A stretch of 64,000 nucleotides of DNA from Flavobacterium fragile (GCF_023634865.1 NZ_JAMLJN010000006.1:124001-188000); one strand, 5' to 3'. Counted from the first letter of the stretch, positions 26,585 through 36,231 are shown. Translations and numbers: made by a program. Notes: generated by a model not told the origin, from the sequence alone.

Positions 26585-29500
26585 ATGATGAACCAATATC
26601 AAATTGTATCCGAAAACCCTGAAAGCACCGTTGTAGCTGAATATACTTCAGAATACAAAAGGGAAGTAACCTACCAGTCAGAAGCGGAGTTGGAAAAAGC
26701 TTTCATTCAGTTATTGGAAAAACAAGCGTATCAGTTTTTAAATTTTACTTCTGAGAAAGACTTGGTCAACAATTTGCGTTTACAACTTGAAAAGTTGAAT
26801 AATTTTCAATTCACAGATAACGAATGGAATGATTTTTTTGTTCAAAAAATAGCAAATCCAAATAGTGGAATCGAAGAAAAAACAACCATAATTCAAGAAG
26901 ACTACATTCAATTATTAGAATGCGAAGACGGTACAATTAGAAACATTCGATTACTGGATAAACACAACATTCATAACAACAATTTACAAGTAATCAATCA
27001 ATACGAAACCGATGAAGGAAAACGTGCTAATAGATACGATGTTACGGTTTTAGTCAACGGATTGCCATTAGTGCATATCGAGTTAAAAAAGCGTGGTGTA
27101 AATTTACAAGAAGCCTTTAATCAAATCAATCGCTACAATCGAGAATCGTTTTGGGCAGGTAGTGGTTTGTTTGAATACGTGCAACTATTTGTAATTTCAA
27201 ACGGAACCTTAACCAAATATTACAGCAATACAACTCGTTTTTCACACCTTAAAGAAAAAGAGAAAGAAGGCAGCAAAAAGAAAAAAACCAGCCATAGTTA
27301 CGAATTTACTTCGTGGTGGTCAGATGCAAATAACAAAGCAATTCTTGACCTAATGGATTTTGGAAAAACGTTTTTTGCCAAACATACGTTACTGAACATT
27401 TTAACCAAATACAGCGTTTTTACTTCAGACAAATCACTTTTGGTAATGCGACCTTACCAAATTGTAGCTACCGAAAGAGTATTAACAAAAATCAATGCGT
27501 CTTACAACTATAAAAAATACGGCAGTATAGATGCTGGAGGTTACATTTGGCACACCACAGGAAGTGGAAAAACCTTAACCTCATTTAAAACAGCACAATT
27601 AGCAAGTAAATTAGACTTTATAGAAAAAGTAATCTTCGTGGTAGACCGAAAGGATTTGGATTACCAAACCATGAAGGAATACGACAAATTTGAAAAAGGA
27701 GCAGCAAACAGCAATACAAATACTGCGGTATTAAAAAAACAGTTAGATGATCCTAATGCTAAAATTATTATTACAACCATTCAAAAGTTGTCAATTTTAA
27801 TTAAAAAGCAAAAGAATCATGCTATTTATAGCAAACCAGTTGTCTTTATATTTGATGAGTGTCACCGTTCCCAATTTGGAGATATGCACGAATCGATTAC
27901 AAAAGCCTTTAAAAAATACTTTTTATTCGGTTTTACTGGAACGCCAATTTTTGCAATTAATTCCAATAGTGGTGGTAAAGCACATTTAAAAACTACGGTG
28001 CAAGCTTTTGGTTGTTTCAAACACGGTGAGGTAGCCAATTGTCCAGACGAAAAGCATCAAACCGCAATTCATACCTACACCATTGTAGACGCTATTTCAG
28101 ATAAAAACGTATTGCCTTTCCGTGTAGACTATATCCGCACCATGCGAGAAAAAGATAATATCAGCGATGAAAAAGTACGTGATATTGACCGCGAAAAAGC
28201 ATTAATGGCACCTCAGCGTATTCATAATAACGTAGAGTATATAATAAAACATTTCAGTCAAAAAACATTTAGAAACAGTAAGCCATACATGATGACAGCT
28301 TTATCTAATGTATTTGAAGTAGCATCTGCAAAAGACCGTAATAAAATTGAAGAAGTAAAAGAAAAAATCAGGCTAAGTGGTTTTAACTCCATTTTTGCGG
28401 TAGCTTCAATTGATGCAGCCAAATTGTATTATTTAGAATTTAAAAAGCAACAAAAAGAAATTCCAGAATTAGCCCGATTAAAAGTAGCAACTATTTTTAG
28501 TTTTGGACAAAATGGAGACGAAGACGAAGATGGTGTAGAAGATGAAAACTCAGAATCAACAGAAGGTTTGAATGCAAGCGATAGAGATTTCCTAGATCAA
28601 GCGATTTTAGATTATAACGTAACATTTAAAACCAACTACGATACATCACCAGAAAAATTTCAGAACTACTACAAAGATGTTTCCTTGAGAATGAAAAACA
28701 GGGAAATCGATTTGTTAATTGTAGTCAATATGTTTTTAACTGGTTTTGATGCTACTACTTTAAATACACTTTGGGTAGATAAAAATTTAAGAATGCACGG
28801 ATTATTACAAGCGTATTCAAGAACAAATCGTATTCTAAATTCCATAAAGACTTTCGGAAATATTGTTTGTTTCAGAAATTTAGAAAAAGCAACCAATGAT
28901 TGTTTGGCTTTATTTGGCAACAAAGAAGCAGGCGGTATTGTATTATTAAAAACGTTCCAAGAATATTACAGAGGCTACCACGATGGCAAAAAAGAGGTGC
29001 CAGGTTATTACGATTTGGTACATGAGTTATTGGAAAAATTCCCAATAGGACAACTTATAATTGGAGAAGAAAATAAAAAAGCGTTCATTCGTTTATATGG
29101 TGCTATACTGAAATTGCTTAACATTCTTCGTTCATTTGATGAATTTGAAGGTAATGAAATTTTATCAGAAAGAGAGTTTCAAGATTACCACAGCATGTAT
29201 ATTGAATTGTATAATGAGTTCCGAAACAATAACAATGCCGACAGCGAAAATGTAAACGATGATATTGTTTTCGAAATGGAATTAATCAAATCAGTTGAAA
29301 TCAACATCGATTATATTCTAATGCTAATTCGCAAATACAAAGACAGTAATTTGTCTGATAAAGAAGTAATCGTAAGTATTAATAAAGCCATAGATTCAAG
29401 TGTAGATTTACGTAATAAGAAAGAATTAATTGAAAAGTTCGTAGCATCATTAACACCATCTTCAGATATAGAAGACGAATGGAATGAATACGTAAAGCAA

Positions 29501-29752
29501 CAAAAGAAAGCAGAATTAGAAAAAATCATTTCAGAAGAAAATCTAAAACCAGAAGAAACCATCACGTTCATCAATAACTCATTCAAGAACGGTGAAATTC
29601 AAGCAGCAGGAACAGCCTTTGCTTCAATTTTACCACCAGTTTCAAGGTTTTCACCTACAAGAGAAAGAACTATTAAAAAAGAAACCGTTTTGGAAAAATT
29701 GAAAAAGTATTTCGATAGATTCTTTGACATTAGTAGCGGTGAGATTAATTAA
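26585..29752 (+). CDS. hsdR: Type I restriction endonuclease/translocase subunit HsdR
   Basis: 1055-1069 aa depending on start; the ATG pair at 26585/26588 (MMNQYQIVSENPESTVV) is preferred because the upstream ATGs overlap the fic gene. The N-terminal nuclease has YDVTVLVNGLPLVHIELKKR (about residue 150), the PD-(D/E)xK core with ELKK. The motor has Walker A HTTGSGKT (about 322), DECHRSQFG (DEAD-type box, about 424), FTGTPI and a helicase C domain with RTNR. It translocates DNA and cuts at a distance from unmodified targets. Asp/Glu-rich insert at about residue 640-660. Confidence 0.94.
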   Translation: MMNQYQIVSENPESTVVAEYTSEYKREVTYQSEAELEKAFIQLLEKQAYQFLNFTSEKDLVNNLRLQLEKLNNFQFTDNEWNDFFVQKIANPNSGIEEKTTIIQEDYIQLLECEDGTIRNIRLLDKHNIHNNNLQVINQYETDEGKRANRYDVTVLVNGLPLVHIELKKRGVNLQEAFNQINRYNRESFWAGSGLFEYVQLFVISNGTLTKYYSNTTRFSHLKEKEKEGSKKKKTSHSYEFTSWWSDANNKAILDLMDFGKTFFAKHTLLNILTKYSVFTSDKSLLVMRPYQIVATERVLTKINASYNYKKYGSIDAGGYIWHTTGSGKTLTSFKTAQLASKLDFIEKVIFVVDRKDLDYQTMKEYDKFEKGAANSNTNTAVLKKQLDDPNAKIIITTIQKLSILIKKQKNHAIYSKPVVFIFDECHRSQFGDMHESITKAFKKYFLFGFTGTPIFAINSNSGGKAHLKTTVQAFGCFKHGEVANCPDEKHQTAIHTYTIVDAISDKNVLPFRVDYIRTMREKDNISDEKVRDIDREKALMAPQRIHNNVEYIIKHFSQKTFRNSKPYMMTALSNVFEVASAKDRNKIEEVKEKIRLSGFNSIFAVASIDAAKLYYLEFKKQQKEIPELARLKVATIFSFGQNGDEDEDGVEDENSESTEGLNASDRDFLDQAILDYNVTFKTNYDTSPEKFQNYYKDVSLRMKNREIDLLIVVNMFLTGFDATTLNTLWVDKNLRMHGLLQAYSRTNRILNSIKTFGNIVCFRNLEKATNDCLALFGNKEAGGIVLLKTFQEYYRGYHDGKKEVPGYYDLVHELLEKFPIGQLIIGEENKKAFIRLYGAILKLLNILRSFDEFEGNEILSEREFQDYHSMYIELYNEFRNNNNADSENVNDDIVFEMELIKSVEINIDYILMLIRKYKDSNLSDKEVIVSINKAIDSSVDLRNKKELIEKFVASLTPSSDIEDEWNEYVKQQKKAELEKIISEENLKPEETITFINNSFKNGEIQAAGTAFASILPPVSRFSPTRERTIKKETVLEKLKKYFDRFFDISSGEIN

Positions 29753-29830
29753 GTAGAATGTAAAGGGGTTACAAACAATAGTATTTAATAACTGTGAGTT
29801 TCAAAAATGCAATAATTAAAATAAAAAAAC

Positions 29831-30649
29831 TTGAATAAAATCAATTATACCTCACAATTCAAAGAAGTACTAAATCTATGCAAGCAAAACAAGCTTTTCT
29901 TAGGTTTAGGAAATCCCAATGCTAAAATTCTGATAATTGGCAAAGAAGCTGCTATAGATAAAGAGAAGAATCCAAGGCATTATGAAATGGAGGTAGAAAA
30001 TAACGTAAAAGACTGGGAACATAATTTTGATAACAGCAAACAATTAGATGAGGTATTAAGTTGGTTTGCCGAAACTTCGGAACAAAAATATAATCCACTA
30101 TACCCATACAAAGGACAAAAACATACCCTTCTGAGAAAAAAGAAAGTCGATGGTAATGAAATAAATAATGGCGGTACAAGTAAAACATGGTACAATTATC
30201 AAAAAATTGCAGACAAGCTTTTCAACAACAATGTAAAAAGCAGTATTATAAATTTTCAAGAGCACATGTTTATTTCTGAATTAAACCAGGAAAGTGCAAA
30301 GTATAGCCATTTGATTGCTAAAGAAAAGAGAGAACAAAGTATAGCTAAAAGAAAACAACTTTTCGAAACTAATTATTTTAGGGAATTTCCAATAACAATC
30401 GTTGCCGTTGGTCACTATGTAAGAGATTTTAATGTAAACCTAGAAGAACTATTTGGTGTTGTATATAGCCATGAATTGTCGGCTGTAAATTCAAAAGGAT
30501 TAAAGAATGAATTTATAAATATTCATTTCGATTCGATTGAAAAACCAGCAAGACTACTCATTCATACCAATCAATTAAGCATGGTTAGTAATGAATTGGT
30601 AAATAAAATAGGAGAAGTTTGTTCAATTTTTATAAAGGAAAAAATATAG
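29831..30649 (+). CDS. Hypothetical protein, 272 aa, UDG-like N-terminus (tentative)
   Basis: The start is TTG at 29831; no ATG is suitable until residue 50. LGLGNPNAKILIIGKEAA near residues 25-42 resembles motif A of the uracil-DNA glycosylase superfamily (GxxPxA-type substrate pocket), followed by NGGTSKTWYNYQKI. The other halves are not conserved enough for a firm call. The C-terminal ITIVAVGHYVRDF and LLIHTNQLSM could be the later motif with a catalytic His. It follows hsdR by 78 bp and precedes a PIN-like gene. Likely a defence-related accessory gene by position; the family assignment is low confidence. Confidence 0.55.
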   Translation: MNKINYTSQFKEVLNLCKQNKLFLGLGNPNAKILIIGKEAAIDKEKNPRHYEMEVENNVKDWEHNFDNSKQLDEVLSWFAETSEQKYNPLYPYKGQKHTLLRKKKVDGNEINNGGTSKTWYNYQKIADKLFNNNVKSSIINFQEHMFISELNQESAKYSHLIAKEKREQSIAKRKQLFETNYFREFPITIVAVGHYVRDFNVNLEELFGVVYSHELSAVNSKGLKNEFINIHFDSIEKPARLLIHTNQLSMVSNELVNKIGEVCSIFIKEKI

Positions 30650-30881
30650 CAACATTAAATAAATATAAGTAAGGCAGTTTATAAATTAAAATCAATTGTA
30701 AAAAAATATTTAATGGAATGCAGTCAGTAAAAAAACACAAATAAGTAAATTTTGTAGCAATACTTTTTTTATTTTTTCTCTCAGTTAAAACTGAACTTTT
30801 TTAAAATGAATTCTATTAAAAGAGATAAATAATTTTCACTAATATACACCACTTAAGTACTGTCAAGTTGTTTGATATTTT

Positions 30882-31832
30882 ATGAAAAAAATAGACACAA
30901 AGAATAAAACATGCATATACCTTGATCAATTTGTAGTTAGTAATTTAATTTCAGGTGAAGATGTTTTATGGATAGAAATTAAAAATCTATTGGAAGTTAG
31001 TCATGTAAATAATAAAATCTTTTGTCCCTTATCAGTAGAACATATTCTCGAAACAGCAAAGAAAAGTTTAGAAAATGCTATAGAACATGATGAATATTTT
31101 AGAAAATTATCTGATAACTATATTTTTCAAAATGACCCTTTCCTAACGTCACAACTTATTTCTTCTTTAATTCGCAAGAATAAATTTACCTTAAACACTT
31201 TTTTAAAGGAAGCGAGTAATATGAAGATGAATGAATTTTATTCCGACATAAATAAGAATAACGAAATATTTGATCAAAGCATAAAGTATAAAACCTCGTC
31301 TCAAAACGAGTTGAGAAAGGTAATAAATTCAAAGGCAGATAAAAAAACTGAAGCTATCCTTTATAATACAATAAAAAAACTTCAAGTTGAAACTTTTTCA
31401 AATAGACTTAGCGAATATATTAAACTTGAAAAAATTCACATTCGACCTGATGATTATGGTGAACATCAATTTCCTAACTGGATTGACCAATTGCTATTTC
31501 AATTAACATACAAGCATAAATTTAAAGAGAAACAATTCAAACTACTTTTTAATGAGTTTCAAAAGTATGGGTTTGACAGAATTCCTTCATTAGATATTAA
31601 ATCTTCCATGGAGGCATATCTAGCCGTAAAAAACAAACAAGAAAATACAGCTGACCATATAGACTTGATGAGAATCTCGAGTTGTTTATTTTCCACGGAT
31701 ATTTTTTTTACTGATAAAAAAAGAAAATTTGAAATATGTGCATTGCAATTAGATAAAAAATATAAAACAAAAGTTTTCTCTGGTACCCCAAGCGATTTGA
31801 TAGAATTCAAAAATTACTTAACTAATTTATAA
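30882..31832 (+). CDS. Putative PIN-like nuclease, 316 aa
   Basis: The N-terminus ICIYLDQFVVSNLISG places an Asp on the first beta-strand (about residue 15) and the end has ADHIDLMRISSCLFSTDIFFTDKKRK (about residues 265-290) with two Asp near strand 4/5. Together they resemble the acidic tetrad of PIN-like RNases, though with a long helical insert (about 60-220) not seen in VapC toxins. Not recognised as a named family. Unusual length and placement after the restriction operon and the 272-aa gene suggest a defence role. No antitoxin-like partner precedes it. Confidence 0.5.
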   Translation: MKKIDTKNKTCIYLDQFVVSNLISGEDVLWIEIKNLLEVSHVNNKIFCPLSVEHILETAKKSLENAIEHDEYFRKLSDNYIFQNDPFLTSQLISSLIRKNKFTLNTFLKEASNMKMNEFYSDINKNNEIFDQSIKYKTSSQNELRKVINSKADKKTEAILYNTIKKLQVETFSNRLSEYIKLEKIHIRPDDYGEHQFPNWIDQLLFQLTYKHKFKEKQFKLLFNEFQKYGFDRIPSLDIKSSMEAYLAVKNKQENTADHIDLMRISSCLFSTDIFFTDKKRKFEICALQLDKKYKTKVFSGTPSDLIEFKNYLTNL

Positions 31833-31934
31833 TGATTAAATACTATTTAGTTTAGGCACATAGTATGTTTGAAATTATTGAAAGTTACTAAGTATAGTTT
31901 ACATCTATTTATTTAAATATATAAATTGATTAGT

Positions 31935-31980
31935 AGCGAAAGGCTCGGGCATTCTTGGTTTCCAATACGTCATCCTGAGC
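31935..31980 (+). repeat. 46-bp dispersed repeat, copy 1
   Basis: 45 of 46 bases match 55728-55773 (starts agcgaaaggctcgggcattc, ends cgtcatcctgagc). A 29-bp part also occurs at 34141-34169. All three are in the same orientation, so copy 1 and copy 3 are direct repeats bracketing 23.8 kb of cargo. Confidence 0.9.
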
Positions 31981-32260
31981 TTTGTCGAAGGGCCCCCCGC
32001 TCGTGCGCGAATCCCTTCGCGTTCGTAAATATTTATTAAGTAAAACATTAATTTAAAAAAAACTATAGCACTAAAACCAGGACCAAAAAGAATCGCAACG
32101 TTAACAAGATAAGAAAACCACACCAAACATACACCATCCTTAAAACCTCCAAAAAAGAAGTCATAAATATAAATAGCATAGAGTGGAAACTACTAATTAT
32201 ATTTTGTACTTACTTTTCTGCAAGTCAAAAAGCTAATAAATAACGAATAACTTGCAAAAG

Positions 32261-32309
32261 TGATTGTTATTTCAAACAAAAATAGTAATTTTGTACAGAA
32301 TAACAATCA
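32261..32309 (+). promoter_or_regulatory. hipBA promoter with flanking operator half-sites
   Basis: TTG (32264-32266), 19 bp and TAATTTTG (32286-32293) form the promoter. The 11-bp tgattgttatt (32261-32271) and its exact reverse complement aataacaatca (32299-32309) bracket it, one over the -33 and one between -7 and the hipB ATG (32316). The pair suggests autorepression by HipB through DNA looping or dimer binding. A further aataac occurs at 32246. Confidence 0.72.
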
Positions 32310-32315
32310 TTTTGT

Positions 32316-32606
32316 ATGAATACTAAAAAGCAAACTATTTTTCCTAAGTACAATTTAGTATTGGAAAAAATGGGAGAAAATATCAAAATTGCCCGAAAAC
32401 GACGCAAGTTAACCACAACTCAAGTGGCAGAACGTGCTGCGATTTCTCGTTCTACGTTGTATTTAATAGAGTCGGGAAATCCTAGTGTGGCAATGGGAGC
32501 TTACTTTAATGTATTACGAGTATTGGGGCTTCAAGATGATTTTTTAAAGTTAGCAGCTGATGACGAGCTAGGTAGAAGATTGCAAGATCTAGAACTTTTA
32601 AAGTAA
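32316..32606 (+). CDS. hipB: HipB-like XRE family antitoxin
   Basis: 96 aa. The helix-turn-helix spans about residues 20-65 (IKIARKRRKLTTTQVAERAAISRSTLYLIESG), typical of XRE/Cro. As in HipB systems it lies directly upstream of HipA (6-bp spacing) and its promoter carries inverted half-sites. It should bind HipA and repress the operon. The N-terminal 15 residues are Lys/Thr-rich and probably disordered. Confidence 0.87.
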   Translation: MNTKKQTIFPKYNLVLEKMGENIKIARKRRKLTTTQVAERAAISRSTLYLIESGNPSVAMGAYFNVLRVLGLQDDFLKLAADDELGRRLQDLELLK

Positions 32607-32612
32607 TAAGAA

Positions 32613-33863
32613 ATGGCACTCAGTAAAACAGCTATTTATGTGTATGCGCATTGGTTGGGTATGCAAGAACCGAAACTAATTGGCATATTGTCAGCACAGC
32701 AAGCTAAAGGAAAAAAAGCATTTAGTTTTGAATACGATACCGCATGGCTTAAAACAGGACAAAAGTTTTTACTAGACCCAGATATCAGTTTGTTTTCAGG
32801 TGCACAATACCCAAATCAAAAAGATAATTTCGGTATTTTTTTAGATAGTATGCCTGATACTTGGGGAAGAACACTTATGAAAAGAAGAGCAGCACAATGG
32901 GCTCGAGAAAATAATATAAAAACGCCAACGCTTTATGATATCGATTTCCTTTTAGGAGTTTATGATGCCAGTAGGATGGGAGCATTGCGTTTTAAAACGG
33001 ATCCAAATGGAGAATTTTTAGACAACAATAAAACAACTCCAACACCACCTTGGTCATCAATTAGAGAGCTTCAAGTGGCTGCTGAAAACATAGAAGACGA
33101 TAAAGATAATGATGAGGTAAAAAAATGGCTTTCAATACTGATTGCTCCGGGTTCTTCATTAGGTGGAGCCAGACCCAAAGCCAATATCCTAGATACAGAT
33201 AAAAGCTTGTGGATTGCAAAATTCCCATCTAAGTCAGATACGATAGATAAAGCAGCTTGGGAATATTTAGCTTATGAATTAGCCATTCAAGCAGGAATCA
33301 ATATGGCACCATGCAGAATGGAAAAAATCATGGGACGTTACCATACTTTTTTTACCAAACGTTTTGATAGGGAAAATGGAGAACGAATCCATTTTGCTTC
33401 AGCCATGACCATGACAGGAAATAACGAAGAAATAATAAAAGACAATCATCCAAGTTACCTAGAAATAGCTGAATTTATAAGCAATTATGGCGTGAATGTT
33501 GAGGAAAATCTACATCAACTATGGAGGAGAATCGTTTTCAATATCAGCATTTCAAATACCGACGATCATCTTAGAAATCATGGTTTTATATTAACCGATG
33601 AGGGTTGGATATTATCTCCAGCGTATGATTTAAACCCTTCCATTGATAAAGACAGCTTATCATTAAATATCGATATGGATAATAATGAATTGGATTTCGA
33701 ATTAGCCAAAAGTGTGGGAGCGTATTTCAGATTAAATGAAACACAAATGAACACCATAATCGATGAAGTTACAAGTGTGGTAAGGAATTGGAAAGAAGTA
33801 GCAAACAGAATTGGAATCCCAAGAAGTGAACAACAATTAATGGAAAAAGCGTTTCGTTTTTAA
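32613..33863 (+). CDS. hipA: HipA-like serine/threonine protein kinase toxin
   Basis: 416 aa. The P-loop motif SSLGGARPKA (about residues 180-189), catalytic NTDDHLRNHGF (about 314-324) with the catalytic Asp, and AYDLNPS (about 337) with the metal-binding Asp match HipA kinases. HipA phosphorylates GltX or related targets to arrest translation and promote persistence. It lies 6 bp after hipB. All catalytic residues are intact. Confidence 0.9.
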   Translation: MALSKTAIYVYAHWLGMQEPKLIGILSAQQAKGKKAFSFEYDTAWLKTGQKFLLDPDISLFSGAQYPNQKDNFGIFLDSMPDTWGRTLMKRRAAQWARENNIKTPTLYDIDFLLGVYDASRMGALRFKTDPNGEFLDNNKTTPTPPWSSIRELQVAAENIEDDKDNDEVKKWLSILIAPGSSLGGARPKANILDTDKSLWIAKFPSKSDTIDKAAWEYLAYELAIQAGINMAPCRMEKIMGRYHTFFTKRFDRENGERIHFASAMTMTGNNEEIIKDNHPSYLEIAEFISNYGVNVEENLHQLWRRIVFNISISNTDDHLRNHGFILTDEGWILSPAYDLNPSIDKDSLSLNIDMDNNELDFELAKSVGAYFRLNETQMNTIIDEVTSVVRNWKEVANRIGIPRSEQQLMEKAFRF

Positions 33864-34464
33864 TGGATTAATCTCAAATTTAATAAACCTGTAAAATAAA
33901 AACGGATAGGTTTTTTTATTGCAATCGATTATTAAAATTAGAATCTAAACTAGAAGTTACATTTTCCCCCGCTCGTTCGCGCAACGAAGTTCAGCAAAGC
34001 TAATCCTTTCGCGTTCATAAATGATTTTAGTCCTAAAAGAATATAGATAAGTTTACCTTCAAATAAGAAATAAATCTAGTTGCAACCAAAGGGTCTTCTG
34101 TTTTAGTACTCATATACAGATTTTTTGAAGGGAATCGGATATTCTTGGTTTCCATTACGTCATCCTGAGTGAGCCTGTGATAAGCTTATCATAGAATAGC
34201 TCTAGCACAAACTTCACATTTTTATTTCATAAAATAAAACTATAAAACAGAATTCATAAATCAGTTAGACTGCACAATAAAGTTAAATACTATTTGGGGA
34301 TTTTTTTATGGAAAAAATAGAAAGTATAAATGCAAAAAAAGAGACCTTATCAGTAAGATAAAATCTCTTTTAACAAATTAACTAAAACTTTAAGATTATG
34401 GAAATTAGATTGGTACTAAAATAAAATTAGGATATACCAATTTGTTGTAATAGGAAGAAAATTA
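33864..34464. other. Gap with REP-like and repeat copy 2, 601 bp
   Basis: 33966-34020 carries cccgctcgttcgcgc and cctttcgcgttcataaatg, related to 31995-32027. 34141-34169 repeats attcttggtttccattacg and catcctgag of the 46-bp dispersed repeat but the REP end is truncated. No further gene was found. Confidence 0.7.
34141..34169 (+). repeat. Dispersed repeat, partial copy 2 (29 bp)
   Basis: attcttggtttccattacgt and catcctgag match 55743-55771 exactly. The downstream REP half is altered (tgagcctgtgataagctta). Confidence 0.8.
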
Positions 34465-34593
34465 TTATCGCGTTCCTCCATGTCCTCCAGCAACAATTTT
34501 CAAAATTCTAATATTTAAATAAAAGAACTTGAATAACTGAATTAAAAGATTTTGCATTTTTCTCTTCTGAGAATTAGATATTCTTTGTGTCAT
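34465..34593 (-). CDS. Small peptide, 42 aa, ending GGHGGTR
   Basis: ATG at 34593, stop at 34467-34465. The sequence starts MTQRISNSQKRKMQNLLIQL and ends KIVAGGHGGTR. A central hydrophobic helix (LLIQLFKFFYLNIRILKIV) and the Gly-rich basic tail give it the look of a small membrane-associated protein. It lies 70 bp downstream of the sulfide:quinone oxidoreductase gene in the same direction and is probably on the same mRNA. I recall similar short ORFs in Flavobacteria but cannot name a family. Confidence 0.45.
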   Translation of the reverse strand: MTQRISNSQKRKMQNLLIQLFKFFYLNIRILKIVAGGHGGTR

Positions 34594-34663
34594 ATTTTTT
34601 TACTGTTAGATTAAAAGCTTATCATTTATCTTGCTTGTAAAGTAAAACTTTTCACTTTTCACT

Positions 34664-36124
34664 TTATTCTGGAATTAACCACCAAAAAGGTTTCATCTTA
34701 GCCTTATAAATAAAAGCGTAATGTAAAGCTAGTTTCACCCAGTGACCAGCTAAACCAATATCGCCAAAGGTTTTTTTGATGTCTCTTCCTCCAGTATTCG
34801 GATATTTTTTATAATCAGGAACAATTGGATACGTGGTAATACTTACACCACTACCTTGTGTCATTCCATAACCTGCAGAAGCTATACAAGCCGCTCCCAT
34901 GTTGCCTAAAGAACCTTTATGATGTAACGATTCTTTTCCTGCTTTTATGGAATCAATGATATTATCCGCAACTAATTTGGCTGTAATTCCAGAAGGCATA
35001 CCAGTTCTTGGTGGCGATGGGAAAATTTCGGTTCCATTTTTACTTTTACGTGGTTTTGAAATAGAGTGAGGAGGAGCAAATGCAATTCCAGGAGCAAATA
35101 TGTTTTTATAACTTGGGTTTTGATAGGTCTCAGGCCAGTCTTGCACTGTCCATTCTTCATAAGGTTTTGGAGTGTAATCGGCATCTACCACCATAAAACC
35201 TCTGAATAATTTTTCAGTTATATTTTGTCCGTCTTTATCATAAGCTTGAAAGCCATGTCCTGAGAATGCAGGAATCAACATACCAAAATCAAAGGATTCA
35301 GTTTTATATTCTCCCTCTAAATTTTCATAGTGTACCAATCCATCTTCCACTTTAGTAACTCCAGCTCCTAAAATCCATTTGATACCACGGTCTTCAAAAA
35401 TCATTTCTACCATGTCTTTCGATTTCATGTTAAAACCGTTGTATTCCATCAACACGCCATCCATTCCAAAATCACCTAATTCATATTCATTGGATATCCA
35501 AATAATTTCAGCTTTTTCACGTACTCCAAATTTCTGCAATTCCTTTTCTACATTCAGAATGTATTCAAAAGCCGCACCTTGACAAGTCGCTTTTGCATGC
35601 CCGGTTCCAATTAAAATTTTCGATTTTTTATCTGATTTTTTTAGTTGGTCAATTAATTTATGTAATGCTTCTGAAGCATGTTCCGCATGATCATAAGTAC
35701 ATACAGAATATACTTTATTAGTTCCTGGCTGTAATCCTTCGGTCATATCAAAAGCAAGTTTCGGACCAGTAGCATTGATTAAATAATCGTAAGTAACTTT
35801 TTCTTGTATACCTAGTTTATCTCCAAAAACACCTTCAACTAAAATATAAGGTTTAGATTCTGTAATATCTCCTTCTGGATGAAAGGATATAGCTTTCGCT
35901 TGTTTGTAACCAATACCTTTTCTTTTATATAAGGGTTCTAAAGGAAATATCACTTCCTTTGATTTCATTCTTCCAATTCCTACCCAAATATTGGATGGCA
36001 CCCATTGGTAATTTCTATTAGGTGAAACCACTAATACTTCGTGGTCTTTAGAAAGTTTTCTTCTTAAATGAGCTGCTGCTGTATGCCCTGCAATGCCCGC
36101 TCCTAAAACAACTATTTTTGACAT
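34664..36124 (-). CDS. Sulfide:quinone oxidoreductase-like flavoprotein
   Basis: 486 aa from the ATG at 36124; the upstream ATG at 36148 lies inside the promoter. FAD-binding VVLGAGIAGHTAAAHLRRKL starts at residue 5. NAD(P)/quinone-type blocks follow, with TCQGAAFEYIL (redox-type Cys near 180) and GAACIASAGYGM (Cys near 405) matching SQR-type active Cys positions. Members oxidise sulfide to polysulfide and reduce quinone at the inner membrane. It has its own CRP/FNR-type promoter (36146-36189) and may detoxify sulfide while feeding electrons to cytochrome bd next door. Confidence 0.82.
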   Translation of the reverse strand: MSKIVVLGAGIAGHTAAAHLRRKLSKDHEVLVVSPNRNYQWVPSNIWVGIGRMKSKEVIFPLEPLYKRKGIGYKQAKAISFHPEGDITESKPYILVEGVFGDKLGIQEKVTYDYLINATGPKLAFDMTEGLQPGTNKVYSVCTYDHAEHASEALHKLIDQLKKSDKKSKILIGTGHAKATCQGAAFEYILNVEKELQKFGVREKAEIIWISNEYELGDFGMDGVLMEYNGFNMKSKDMVEMIFEDRGIKWILGAGVTKVEDGLVHYENLEGEYKTESFDFGMLIPAFSGHGFQAYDKDGQNITEKLFRGFMVVDADYTPKPYEEWTVQDWPETYQNPSYKNIFAPGIAFAPPHSISKPRKSKNGTEIFPSPPRTGMPSGITAKLVADNIIDSIKAGKESLHHKGSLGNMGAACIASAGYGMTQGSGVSITTYPIVPDYKKYPNTGGRDIKKTFGDIGLAGHWVKLALHYAFIYKAKMKPFWWLIPE

Positions 36125-36145
36125 ATTTTTTTCAATTTGATAAAT

Positions 36146-36189
36146 CAAAATTAATTGTTATGTATTTGTGCTACAGCAACATTTGTTAC
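36146..36189 (-). promoter_or_regulatory. CRP/FNR-type class II promoter of the SQR gene
   Basis: -7 element CAAAATTA on the plus strand (36146-36153, TAATTTTG on the minus) and the palindrome GCAAC-attt-GTTAC (36176-36189). The palindrome centre (36182.5) lies 36.5 bp from the end of the -7 element, the same spacing as at six other promoters in the island. One position of the left half-site deviates from GTAAC. Confidence 0.75.
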
Positions 36190-36193
36190 ATAA

Positions 36194-36226
36194 AAACGCC
36201 CCGATTCAATCGAGGCGTTTTCAAAA
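36194..36226 (-). terminator. Terminator after cydB
   Basis: aaacgcc...ggcgttt with cgat/atcg (36195-36220 region: aaacgccccgat and atcgaggcgtttt) forms a strong stem with a short loop just downstream of cydB (stop at 36232) on the minus strand. Confidence 0.85.
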
Positions 36227-36231
36227 AAAAA

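Larger units (their letters stand above)
31833..32315. other. Gap with REP-like/dispersed repeat copy 1 and hipBA promoter, 483 bp
   Basis: 31935-31980 holds a 46-bp dispersed repeat and 31964-31992 its REP-like end (catcctgagc, tgtcgaaggg). 31995-32027 is a GC-rich piece (cccgctcgtgcgcgaatccc) that recurs in changed form at 33966-34020. The rest is AT-rich and ends with the hipB promoter. Confidence 0.75.

Noticed and set aside
31905..32126. Leftward 73-aa open frame
   Set aside because: Encoded by the dispersed repeat and REP-like element (contains STKLRMT), a typical false ORF.
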